From contig JAKVCA010000015.1 in the NCBI GenBank assembly GCA_022448315.1, positions 180,837-244,836 of the forward strand: a stretch of 64,000 nt of DNA, written 5' to 3'. Made by a program: the position numbers and the translations under genes. How positions within the stretch are numbered: the stretch's first letter is position 1; each line of letters begins with the position of its first letter. The notes beneath the pieces are model-generated. The model was given only the letters and a program-made list of their open reading frames with translations, did not search any database and was not told the origin of the DNA. This document shows positions 27,309-35,271 of this stretch, piece by piece. The stretch is from Pirellulaceae bacterium (GTDB lineage: Bacteria; Planctomycetota; Planctomycetia; Pirellulales; Pirellulaceae).

Positions 27309-28439
27309 ATGGCAAACCTCAATGACACGAATCCTATTCAGAGTATTTCCGTCACATCGCGCCTTCGTTGGAATCTCACCTGGATCGCTCTAGGGATCGT
27401 GGTTGTCGTTTCGTTATTCCCATGTGATGCGGACGCAAACGCGAATTCATCGAAGCATCGCGGGGCCGACGCTGGTCGAGATTCTGCGGTGAACGTCGAA
27501 GCGAAATTTGAAAAGAACGACCCACTCCGAGTGGGTCAGCCGGGCGACTCAGAAGAAATATGGCTCGTCAGCTCGAGGCATGTGACATGCCCATCCGGAA
27601 AGTTGGAGGGTCTTAAGTACTACCGGCGCTCAGACAACGATTGGGTGACCGGGTCCGAGAAAGAGTTTTATGCGTCCGCGAAGATACCCAAATTGAACGT
27701 TGTATTCGTTCATGGCAATCGTACCGATTTCACTTGGGCGAGCAGGCGAGGTTTGCAGGCTCATCAAAACTTTGTCGCATCTCAGAATCCTGGAGTACCG
27801 ACACGTTACATCATATGGTCGTGGCCGAGTGACCAAGCTGGCGGACCGGTTTCTGACTTTCGGATCAAGGCGCAAAGAGCGAGTCGTGAAGGCCAATTAT
27901 TTGGCGCTTTTCTCGCCAAGATACCGAACGAGAATCGAGTGAGTCTTTTGGGTTATAGCTACGGAAGTCGAATCGTCCTTGGTGGTTTGCAGAGTCTTTC
28001 TGGGGGAAGTCTGTTAGGAGAAAGACTGTCGCTTCCAGAAGCTTACGAGCCTCCTCCCTTGCGTGTCACGCTGATTGCCGCAGCGATTTCCAGTGACAGC
28101 TTGAATCCTCAATCGACTTATGGAAATGCGTATCCGATAATGGACCGACTCCTTCTCCTCAACAATACGGCTGATCGAGCCTTAAAGCTTTATAAGTTCC
28201 TCGATCGTCAACGGCGTATTTCGCCCATGGGCCGTGGTATTGCGGGACGTTCTCTGTTAGAAGACGAAGGGGAACGGGTCGAGCAGTTCGACTTCGCGAA
28301 GACGATTGGACACAAGCATGGTCTAAGCGGCTACTTTTGTTCTCCAAAGATTCGCCGTTTGCTGAAGCAGCAACTCTTCTGGATGGACGATGATGGAGCG
28401 ATCACCGAAACTGTTGATTCTCGGAGCGCATCCCGATGA
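27309..28439 (+). CDS. DUF900-type alpha/beta hydrolase, exported
   Basis: The 376-residue product begins with a signal or anchor helix (about 23-42). After a 60-residue linker the hydrolase core starts with VVFVHGNRTD; the nucleophile elbow is GYSYGS, matching the GxSxG rule, and WSWPSD is typical of the DUF900 group of hydrolases. The catalytic His is probably in GHKHGLSGY near the end. The substrate is unknown. A longer frame opens at 27189; I chose 27309 because the signal sequence starts there. Its last 50 bases overlap the start of the PIG-L deacetylase gene, so the two should be translated from one mRNA. Confidence 0.8.
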   Translation: MANLNDTNPIQSISVTSRLRWNLTWIALGIVVVVSLFPCDADANANSSKHRGADAGRDSAVNVEAKFEKNDPLRVGQPGDSEEIWLVSSRHVTCPSGKLEGLKYYRRSDNDWVTGSEKEFYASAKIPKLNVVFVHGNRTDFTWASRRGLQAHQNFVASQNPGVPTRYIIWSWPSDQAGGPVSDFRIKAQRASREGQLFGAFLAKIPNENRVSLLGYSYGSRIVLGGLQSLSGGSLLGERLSLPEAYEPPPLRVTLIAAAISSDSLNPQSTYGNAYPIMDRLLLLNNTADRALKLYKFLDRQRRISPMGRGIAGRSLLEDEGERVEQFDFAKTIGHKHGLSGYFCSPKIRRLLKQQLFWMDDDGAITETVDSRSASR

Positions 28440-29205
28440 TGCCGAGTTTCATGCCGGTGCCCTGTCAATCCGTTATCGGGAACAGGGCTATTCGGTACGT
28501 TGGGTTTCCGCGACGAACGGTCAGTCTGGGCATCACACCGAGCCGGCCGATGTTCTCGTCCCTCGTCGTCGGGCAGAAGCCGCTCTATCGGCCCAACTGA
28601 TTGGTGCCGAATGCGAAGTCTGGGATTTTCATGATGGTAGTCTTCAGCCAGATCTGGATTTGCGACACGCCATCATCCGAGAAATCCGAGCCTATCAGCC
28701 TGACCTTGTCCTGACTCACCGGCCCTGGGACTATCATCCGGATCATCGTGCTTTGGGACAGGCCGTTCAGGACGCCTGCTATCTGGTCACCGTGCCGAGA
28801 GTCTTGCCTGACTGTCCCGCGGTCGCCCATGATCCGGTAGTGGCTTATATGGTTGACCTCTTTCAGCGCCCCACGCCTTTTCATGCGGACTTTGTTTTGG
28901 ATGGAACCGGTGAACTCGAGTGTGTTTTGGAATTATTGGCCTGCCATGCTTCTCAGGTTTTCGAGTTCCTTCCGTTTAGCTTCGGATCCGACGAACCCGT
29001 CCCCGATCGACCGGACGATCGAAAACGTTGGCTTTCAAAGTGGTTTCAGCAATCGATTCAAAGGCGGGTGGAGACCTTCGCCCCACTCCTCGATCGACCT
29101 GGTGCGAAACTCGTTGAGGCCTACGAAGTGAGTGAGTATGCCTCGCAATCGAACCCCAAAGAATTGGCAATCCTCTTTCCCGGTTGCCAGAAAACTCAAC
29201 TATAG
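28390..29205 (+). CDS. PIG-L/LmbE-family zinc N-deacetylase
   Basis: The 271-residue protein has the two zinc motifs of the PIG-L family: AHPDDAE near residue 13 and HPDH near residue 117. The family removes acetyl groups from N-acetylglucosamine-containing sugars, as in GPI precursor, mycothiol or bacillithiol synthesis. Which sugar is used here cannot be told. There is no signal peptide, so it acts in the cytoplasm. Its start codon lies 50 bases before the end of the upstream hydrolase gene, in another frame. Confidence 0.93.
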   Translation: MMERSPKLLILGAHPDDAEFHAGALSIRYREQGYSVRWVSATNGQSGHHTEPADVLVPRRRAEAALSAQLIGAECEVWDFHDGSLQPDLDLRHAIIREIRAYQPDLVLTHRPWDYHPDHRALGQAVQDACYLVTVPRVLPDCPAVAHDPVVAYMVDLFQRPTPFHADFVLDGTGELECVLELLACHASQVFEFLPFSFGSDEPVPDRPDDRKRWLSKWFQQSIQRRVETFAPLLDRPGAKLVEAYEVSEYASQSNPKELAILFPGCQKTQL

Positions 29206-29545
29206 ACCGTCCGGGATCCTTATTTTGTTATGGATTTCCCCCTTGCTAGGGGTGGTTGGGTCGCACTTTCTGGAAAGCGTTCGGAAACTGCACAAAGTTT
29301 CAAAAAAGACCGGTAAAATGTATCGCTTTGTAATAAAAATGCCACAACTTTCGACGATTCGTGTGGTTAAAAGTGCGGTTGCGACCGTTGCCAAGGTGTA
29401 ATCGCTACAAGGCGGGACGTTCCGACTGAATAGCGCGTTGTCGATTAATTGGATGAGCTTCATCGCTTGCTCACGGTCGAAGGCTTCGCGGGCTAGGTAA
29501 AAAAGATAACGATTGTTTGATTCGATACAGCAAAGGTTGATGGAA
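29206..29545. other. Intergenic region upstream of the Gly-rich protein
   Basis: This 340-base gap holds no convincing gene. It is AT-richer than its surroundings between about 29300 and 29350, which would fit a promoter for the downstream plus-strand gene, but I cannot fix -35 and -10 boxes. Confidence 0.4.
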
Positions 29546-30385
29546 ATGAAACGATTTGCATTTGTTGCGACATTCGCGATGGCACTGTGCTTGCTCGCTC
29601 AGGCGACCAGCATGGCACAACCCGGTGGTCGCGGTGGCGCCGGTGGACGAGGTGGATTTGGCGGTTTCGGCGGAGGTGGTCAACGTGGTGGCGGCCTCAC
29701 TCAGCTTGTGATGAATGAAGCGATTCAGAAAGAGATCGAGCTGGAAGACTTCCAACTCGAGGGCATTGAACTGGCAATGGAGGAGCTGGAACGGCCTCAG
29801 TTGGACTTCCGGGGACTGCGAGAACTGGATGAAGACGAGCGTCGAGAGAAGATGACCGAGTTCCGAGAGACGATGACAGAGTTTTCGAAGAAACAAGAGG
29901 AAGCGATTGCCGATGTTCTTTCCGAAGACCAGATCAAGAGGGTTCGGGAGATCGAGGTTCAGATTGCTGGCGTTCGCGCCGTTCAAATTCCCCGAGTCGA
30001 AGAGGAACTGGACCTGACCAAGACACAGAAGGAAAAGGTTCAGGAAGTATTTGAAGATATGCAATCTGAAATGAGAGAGATGTTCGGCAATTTTCGTGGT
30101 GGACAACGAGGCGGTGGACAAGGAGGCGGCCGACCGAACTTCGAGGAGATGCGGGAGAAAATGACCGAACTCAACGAAGGGCTCGAAGAAAAGGTCATGG
30201 ATGTCTTGTCCTCCAAGCAACGCAGTAAGTTGAAGAAGCTCAAAGGCGACGAGTTCGATGTTGAGCAGCTACGTGGAGGTCGCGGCGGCCGCGGCGGTCG
30301 TGGTGGCGAGGGTGAACGCGGAGGTCGCGGTGGCCAAGGAGAACGCGGTGGTCGAGGTGGCGATGACGGCGGAGAGGATTTTTAA
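29546..30385 (+). CDS. Exported Gly/Arg-rich helical protein
   Basis: The 279-residue product has a signal peptide (cut probably after SMA near residue 24), a Gly/Arg-rich stretch (26-50), a long helical core (about 50-245) and a second Gly/Arg-rich tail of about 40 residues. The core is charged and amphipathic with repeats such as LSEDQIKRVREIEVQ and LSSKQRSKLKKLKG, recalling Spy/CpxP-type LTxxQ motifs of periplasmic chaperones or metal sensors. I infer a periplasmic helical protein; the function is open. AAAGG lies nine bases before the ATG used; another ATG is six bases upstream. A strong terminator follows. Confidence 0.8.
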   Translation: MKRFAFVATFAMALCLLAQATSMAQPGGRGGAGGRGGFGGFGGGGQRGGGLTQLVMNEAIQKEIELEDFQLEGIELAMEELERPQLDFRGLRELDEDERREKMTEFRETMTEFSKKQEEAIADVLSEDQIKRVREIEVQIAGVRAVQIPRVEEELDLTKTQKEKVQEVFEDMQSEMREMFGNFRGGQRGGGQGGGRPNFEEMREKMTELNEGLEEKVMDVLSSKQRSKLKKLKGDEFDVEQLRGGRGGRGGRGGEGERGGRGGQGERGGRGGDDGGEDF

Positions 30386-30411
30386 TCTTCTCGCTGTGCT
30401 GAACAGATTTT

Positions 30412-30450
30412 AAAAAACAGGGTGCGACTTTTGTCAGCACCCTGTTTTTA
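30412..30450. terminator. Bidirectional terminator between convergent genes
   Basis: ACAGGGTGC and GCACCCTGT pair perfectly around an 11-base loop, with an A run on the left and a T run on the right. It can stop the Gly-rich gene from the left and the glycosylase operon from the right. Confidence 0.88.
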
Positions 30451-30537
30451 TGCGCCCGGGCGATGGAGCCTCAACCATGAGTTGTACATTGAACATCCGA
30501 GTATACTTTCCCCCCAACAGCCCAATCGCTTCAATAT

Positions 30538-31203
30538 TCAGAAACGCCACCTCCTGGGCCCGCTGACATAGGGGTTGCCTTTGATCAGATAACGCAGCAT
30601 GAGATCTTGACCTGATGTGACGCCAATCCGCTCCGAAATTCGGAGTGGCAAGTCTCCTGCCGTCAGATCAGATTCTTGAATCCAAAGCCTTTGTGCGGAG
30701 GTGAGGTCATGACCATCCCACTCGCGCGTCACATTCATTGCTTCGCATAATCGTCCGGGGCCTGTTGTCAATTCTCGCTTTCCCGAACGACCCCTGCGTC
30801 TGGTGGTCATCAGGTCAATGCCGCACCTTGGCTCAAGAGCTCGAATCAGTACGGCGCTGCCGAGACCCTCTTCGTCAGTCACGACATTTAAACAGGAACT
30901 TCCATGGATCACATAGACATAAGCGCGACCCGCAGGGCCAAACATGGATTTGTTTTTTCGATTGAGTCCGACCGCGGCATGGCAGGCGGGGTCATGGGCA
31001 GCAAGATAGGCTTCCGTCTCAACAATTAATCCCCCGGTGAGCCGCTCGCCTTCCTCTCGAAGCAACCACTTGCCCAGCAGTGCGGGGGCAACGTCTCGAG
31101 GATCACGTGCAAAGAATCCAACGGGGATCCCAACGCTCTCCATAGGGATCGTACAGGTCCGGGGCAATGATTCCGAGCATGGAGTGGAGGCTGATTTACC
31201 CAT
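30538..31203 (-). CDS. mpg: 3-methyladenine DNA glycosylase (AAG/MPG family)
   Basis: The 221-residue protein matches the AAG/MPG family that removes alkylated purines in base excision repair. VETEAYLAAHDPACHA contains the catalytic Glu of the VETEAY motif, and YVYVIHG and PGRLCEAMN are the other signature segments. The length is usual for bacterial members. The start is uncertain among several nearby ATGs; the one at 31203 is preceded by GGAG that belongs to the end of the upstream gene, with an 8-base overlap, which suggests translational coupling to the PHP phosphatase gene. Confidence 0.93.
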   Translation of the reverse strand: MGKSASTPCSESLPRTCTIPMESVGIPVGFFARDPRDVAPALLGKWLLREEGERLTGGLIVETEAYLAAHDPACHAAVGLNRKNKSMFGPAGRAYVYVIHGSSCLNVVTDEEGLGSAVLIRALEPRCGIDLMTTRRRGRSGKRELTTGPGRLCEAMNVTREWDGHDLTSAQRLWIQESDLTAGDLPLRISERIGVTSGQDLMLRYLIKGNPYVSGPRRWRF

Positions 31204-31933
31204 CATGCTCCGGTTCACCGCCCATCAAGATCTTCCTGGGCCGATCCCACAGAAGTGTTTTGAGTGATTCTTGAGTCAGATTCTGCTTGAGTTCGTCAAA
31301 ACCCTGCCATCTTGAGTCAAGGCTTGTGGGGCCATGTGAGTCACTCGCAAGGATGTAGTAAACGCCACGATCCAGCAGTTGTCCGGCTCGAGCTTTGACC
31401 TCGGGTCGCGAATCGTCGGCAAAGCTTTTGAAATTGCCCTGAAGCAGGATACCGCGGCCGAGAAGTTCAGTAATTTTGGCTTCCCACTCCGAGTCACCCA
31501 GAAGCATGCGTTCAGGATGAGCAAGAATCGGGACGTAGTTTTGTGCGAGCAGCCAGTCGAGGCTTCTGTCCAGAAAAGCATGCCATTGTCGCTCCCATGT
31601 ATCAAATAACACGAAGCGACTCTCACCCAGCACCGGGACCGTGAATTCCTTCCACCACTCAATCGAATCTTTGACCAATCGGAATTCGCCTCCCCCGTAG
31701 ATTTCAATCTCAATCCCGGAGTCCAGAACCGATTGCTTGAGTGCCGCGACCCGTAAATCGAGATTTCGTGGAGTGTTCTGCCGATAACGCGGGAGCCCCA
31801 TATGAGGCGTGCACGCAACGGCTTGGCAGCCAGCATTCGAAAGTGCCTGAAGGCACGCAAGGCTCTCAGACAAGTCAACACAGCCGTCGTCTACACCCGG
31901 GAGTAGATGAGAATGGAGATCGTAATACTTCAA
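31196..31933 (-). CDS. CpsB/CapC-type PHP-domain phosphatase
   Basis: The 245-residue protein has the PHP metal site: DLHSHLLPGVDDG at residues 5-17, CTPHMG near 41, AHPER near 138 and ASDSHG near 194. This matches the CpsB/YwqE tyrosine-phosphatase family, which dephosphorylates the tyrosine kinases that steer export of surface polysaccharides. No such kinase gene is in the window. Other PHP enzymes share parts of the site, but the LLPGVDDG phrase is typical for CpsB. It overlaps the glycosylase gene downstream. Confidence 0.88.
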   Translation of the reverse strand: MKYYDLHSHLLPGVDDGCVDLSESLACLQALSNAGCQAVACTPHMGLPRYRQNTPRNLDLRVAALKQSVLDSGIEIEIYGGGEFRLVKDSIEWWKEFTVPVLGESRFVLFDTWERQWHAFLDRSLDWLLAQNYVPILAHPERMLLGDSEWEAKITELLGRGILLQGNFKSFADDSRPEVKARAGQLLDRGVYYILASDSHGPTSLDSRWQGFDELKQNLTQESLKTLLWDRPRKILMGGEPEHDG

Positions 31934-32001
31934 GCCAACGTGGTACTTTCATTAAAACGAGGGTGGAATCATCTTGTTCACGTCGGGTCGCCAGAGAAGG
32001 A

Positions 32002-33855
32002 TCAGAACTTGCGAAGCTCGCGTTTGTTTTCCAGTCGCTCCTCTTGCTTCAGGTCCAGATCAACAAGGCGCCAGTCGCCTTCCGATGGGCGAACTTTAAA
32101 TATTCCGAGATACTGGTTTTTCCGGCGGTGAATATGCCCCCAGTGCTCAATCGTTCCAGAAACGTTCCAACGACACTCCACGAGGTAAGCAGGAGGGCTC
32201 GCCTCGTGCTCCATGAAGTCCAACGCGGGAGTGACATCAAGAAACTCAATGTCATCCACCAGAGCGACTGCCCCGCCCTGCTCTTGGACCTCAAGGCCAT
32301 TGCGGATTTCCAAATAGACGTCGCTTAAAAGCTCGCCCGTCACACTTTGCGCCAGACAATCATAGACCTCTTCATTGTCACGATAATCAAAGGCGCGATA
32401 GACGTTGGAGAGCAGTGTCTTGAAAACATTCTCTTGTTGGCTTTCAGAAATCGAAGGAGGCTTGTCCCATGGAATGGGTAACCAAAGATTGGGCGAGAAA
32501 CAGATGACCATGGCTGGAAGCAGTGCGGCTATGCCTGAACCCAACGCCATGGATCGACGTGCACGACACGCCGGAATGAAGGCCAGCATTCCCAACCACC
32601 CGAGAATGATGATTGCCGCGAGCCAAGGATAAAACTTTTGGGGGGGAAGGTCAGCAGCGATCGGTCCAAGATCCTGTTGGTCTTTCTGCTCTGGATTGAG
32701 CCAGGCGAAGGTGTTTTCCTCCTTGAATCGAGAAAATTCGAATTTGCTACTTTCTCCAGGTGTGAAAACCACCGTCTCGACCTTGCGAATGTCACTGGTG
32801 AATTTGGTCCACGTCAATTCCACGCGGTTTGGTTCCCCTTTGCAGGGGTAGGCCAGGATGATCCCTACTCGCCCGCTTGCCATGCTCACATCACGGGGTT
32901 CTGCTCGCTGCGCAAAGTCCTTGAGGCTGAGGCCGTAGAAATCGATTCGGTCGGCAATGGGAGCCACATCGATCCCATCAATTTTGATCGGATTGCCTTC
33001 TGCGTAGTATTGCTCAATCAGAGCTCGCGCCGTTTCCTGTTCCGCGATTGTCAAGAAGTCCGGGTCGGCCCGGGGGATCTCGAAAATTCTCGCGAGTGTG
33101 CCAAGTGGGATCAGAATCTCGTGCCGCACCTCGCGTCGCGTGATGTACAGGAATGAATAGACACTGTCGTAACTGGTGATGCCCAGTGTGGCTTCACGAT
33201 CCCGGTTCAGCCATTTTTCGATTTCTTCTTCGGATGCTTCCAGTCCGGGCTGCCCCGCGCTCCAGTCGAATCGAACCGTATAAGGGTCACCGGGTCTCAG
33301 GATGGATGTGGACAGGTTGGCTTGGCCTTCCTGCCGAACCACAAGTCGTAGCTCGGACCGGAAAACAAAGTTGGCGTCGACGATATCCTGAACAATGGTC
33401 AGGTATTCGGGTGCCTCACTCAAATCGAATTCCAGATCGTAGTCGATTGTGTGGTCCATCAACTTATCGACACTCCAGCCCTTCTCGTCTATCCCGAGAG
33501 CTGAAACTTCAACCACCCGCGAGGGCAACGGTTGTCCATCCGCATTCAGGATTTTTACTCGATCAAGAAGAAATTGCTTGTGCGCCATTCGAGCGGGTTC
33601 AAGATCGGCGGAATAGAGGCGATCCTCGTCGTCGGGCTCCATTTCATGGAATAGATAAAGGTCTTCGACGAAAATGGTGAGCCTGGCCGAGACGCGACTT
33701 TTGGAAACGTAAAACGTTCCGGTGACTTGAGAAAAGGGATGAACTTCGCGGCAGGTGGCGGTTCCGTGGAGCAAGACTCCATAGAGGAGGGTGAAATATA
33801 ATGAAGTCAAAAGCCACGTTTTTTTGGGTTGGGGCATCATCGTTGCCTTGTTCAT
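32002..33855 (-). CDS. Large exported membrane protein of unknown function
   Basis: The 617-residue product has a signal segment (about 14-33), a long periplasmic region of about 400 residues rich in beta strands, two hydrophobic helices near 432-455 and 460-480, and a C-terminal domain of about 130 residues. The C-terminal part contains VYRAFDYRDNEEVYDCLAQSV, a helical pattern. I have seen no named domain. The order suggests an envelope protein with a soluble domain on each side of the membrane. It stands alone, with a terminator-like hairpin of the pseudogene upstream of it. Confidence 0.75.
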   Translation of the reverse strand: MNKATMMPQPKKTWLLTSLYFTLLYGVLLHGTATCREVHPFSQVTGTFYVSKSRVSARLTIFVEDLYLFHEMEPDDEDRLYSADLEPARMAHKQFLLDRVKILNADGQPLPSRVVEVSALGIDEKGWSVDKLMDHTIDYDLEFDLSEAPEYLTIVQDIVDANFVFRSELRLVVRQEGQANLSTSILRPGDPYTVRFDWSAGQPGLEASEEEIEKWLNRDREATLGITSYDSVYSFLYITRREVRHEILIPLGTLARIFEIPRADPDFLTIAEQETARALIEQYYAEGNPIKIDGIDVAPIADRIDFYGLSLKDFAQRAEPRDVSMASGRVGIILAYPCKGEPNRVELTWTKFTSDIRKVETVVFTPGESSKFEFSRFKEENTFAWLNPEQKDQQDLGPIAADLPPQKFYPWLAAIIILGWLGMLAFIPACRARRSMALGSGIAALLPAMVICFSPNLWLPIPWDKPPSISESQQENVFKTLLSNVYRAFDYRDNEEVYDCLAQSVTGELLSDVYLEIRNGLEVQEQGGAVALVDDIEFLDVTPALDFMEHEASPPAYLVECRWNVSGTIEHWGHIHRRKNQYLGIFKVRPSEGDWRLVDLDLKQEERLENKRELRKF

Positions 33856-33934
33856 AGCCTTGGAGACTGAGAAGATCGCAATTACCTATTATTGTGGGCT
33901 TTGTTCAGTAAAAAAAGGCGTTGGAACCCGACAC

Positions 33935-33962
33935 AAAAAAGCCCTGACCTTATCGATCAGGG
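33935..33962 (-). terminator. Terminator at the end of the sugar-transport operon remnant
   Basis: Read on the minus strand, CCCTGA pairs with TCAGGG around a nine-base loop and is followed by C and six T. It overlaps the stop of the pseudogene and would end the transcript of the transporter operon. Confidence 0.8.
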
Positions 33963-34207
33963 TGCCTGTGCCGCTGCAAGGTTGCGAATGAACGAGAATG
34001 GGTCCGCGAGGCGTTGCTTCAAATCCCGGATCCTGATGTTTTTCCGACGACACAGCCATCTTCAACGCGATAGGTTGCAGTCCCATTCTTTTGCGTTCAT
34101 CCGTCCAGTGTTTTGCCGTCAAAGAGGCTTTGGAACCCGTCATCTGCCTGAGCGAATGTGTGTCCAAAAGTTATCAGAATGGGAGTCAAAACGAGGGAGC
34201 GTAGCAT
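33957..34207 (-). pseudogene. Broken DUF1080 (3-keto-disaccharide hydrolase-like) gene
   Basis: From an ATG at 34207, with GGAG eight bases upstream, the frame gives a signal peptide (MLRSLVLTPILITFGHTFAQ) and then FQSLFDGKTLDG, the start of a DUF1080 domain. The next codon, where the family has Trp (TGG), is TGA at 34097-34099. The same frame continues for 25 codons with NGTATYRVEDGCVVGK, again typical for DUF1080, before another TGA. A different frame then gives KQRLADPFSFIRNLAAAQAP and a stop inside the terminator. The remnant is 250 bases against about 600 or more expected, so a large part is deleted. It follows the sugar ABC transporter genes on the same strand, and a hydrolase for the imported sugar or its precursor would fit. 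Confidence 0.75.
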
Positions 34208-34278
34208 GGAAAGTCTCCGGGGGAGCGTGTGGTGAGTCCGAGATTCTCAGGCGAAAGCGCGGGTTGGGTCATCAGGGA

Positions 34279-35271
34279 TTATGAATCCGCTTCGCGTCGT
34301 CGTCTCAATCGCGTGACGGCCCGTTTTGCAACTTCATCAACGACTGCGCCAATCAGAAGCACGATGCCGACCAGTGCGAATTCAAGGTCATCGGAGATGC
34401 CAAGGAAGTTGGATGCTTTGAAAAGAAGGCGAAGCACGGCGGTGCCAAGCAGAACACCCACAATGAGGCCCTCTCCCCCCGTGAGCGCGAAGCCACCGAG
34501 GACCGCTGCCGCGATGGCATAGAGTTCATAAAAATTACCAAAACTTGCCGCCTGAACCGAGTTGGCATCAATGGCCAACAGGACACCACCGATGCTGGCA
34601 AGTGTGGAGCATAAAATGTAGGCGAGTATTTTCATTCGATCGGTACGAATGCCGCTGTACTGTGCGGCTTGTTCGTTGCGCCCGATGGCTTGAAGGTATC
34701 GGCCATAGATCGTGCCGTGCAGGAAAAGCGAGAAAACGGCGGTCAGAGCCAGCAGAATGAGAAATGAGGAGGGGATGTCGTAGGATTTGCCAAAAATTGG
34801 AATGGGAAATGGGATTTCGGTCGAGATGATTTTTGTCAAACCTTCGAGGTGTTCACCAAACCCCAAGGATCTTGTTCCCGCAATCCAACGTCCGGCTCCA
34901 CGGTAGATTAAAAGGCCACAGAGCGTGACCACGAACGGTTGAAGTTTGAGCTTGGTGATCAGAAGCCCGTGAGCGAGCCCGAGAAACGAACACAGGGCGA
35001 TTGCCAGTAGAATCGCCGACCCGGGTGAAAAATCTTTTTCCTGCAGGAGAAAAGTCACTAGGGTTCCTGTGAGCCCAACAATCGATCCAATGGAAAGGTC
35101 GATGCCTCCGGTCATGATGACCAACGCCGCACCAATGCCAAGGATTCCAAACAGGCCAATTTTGACCTGCAGGGTTTCCATACTGTACGGTTCGATAAAC
35201 TTGGGGTTCTGAAGTGCCGTGATGACGAACACCAGCAGAAATAGACTCAATATACCGAGCAGCTTTTTCAT
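34279..35271 (-). CDS. Sugar ABC transporter permease (RbsC type)
   Basis: The 330-residue protein is a membrane protein of eight or more helices from the RbsC/XylH family. The conserved GGIDLSIGS segment at about residue 56 and the cytoplasmic AIGRNEQAAQYSGI loop near 195, which touches the ATPase, are clear. It forms the membrane channel of a monosaccharide importer with the ATPase encoded just before it; the start ATG overlaps the stop of that gene by four bases (ATGA). The sugar cannot be read from the sequence. The short C-terminal tail is Arg-rich. Confidence 0.95.
   Translation of the reverse strand: MKKLLGILSLFLLVFVITALQNPKFIEPYSMETLQVKIGLFGILGIGAALVIMTGGIDLSIGSIVGLTGTLVTFLLQEKDFSPGSAILLAIALCSFLGLAHGLLITKLKLQPFVVTLCGLLIYRGAGRWIAGTRSLGFGEHLEGLTKIISTEIPFPIPIFGKSYDIPSSFLILLALTAVFSLFLHGTIYGRYLQAIGRNEQAAQYSGIRTDRMKILAYILCSTLASIGGVLLAIDANSVQAASFGNFYELYAIAAAVLGGFALTGGEGLIVGVLLGTAVLRLLFKASNFLGISDDLEFALVGIVLLIGAVVDEVAKRAVTRLRRRREADS

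Noticed and set aside
34097-34099. TGA read as Trp or selenocysteine in the DUF1080 remnant
   Set aside because: TGA ends many intact genes in the window, and the remnant has another TGA, a frame change and a large deletion, so simple decay explains it better.
33889-34167. A 92-codon minus frame over the DUF1080 remnant
   Set aside because: It is a different frame from the signal peptide and the DUF1080 motifs and shows no family match. The conserved pieces lie in the frame that starts at 34207.
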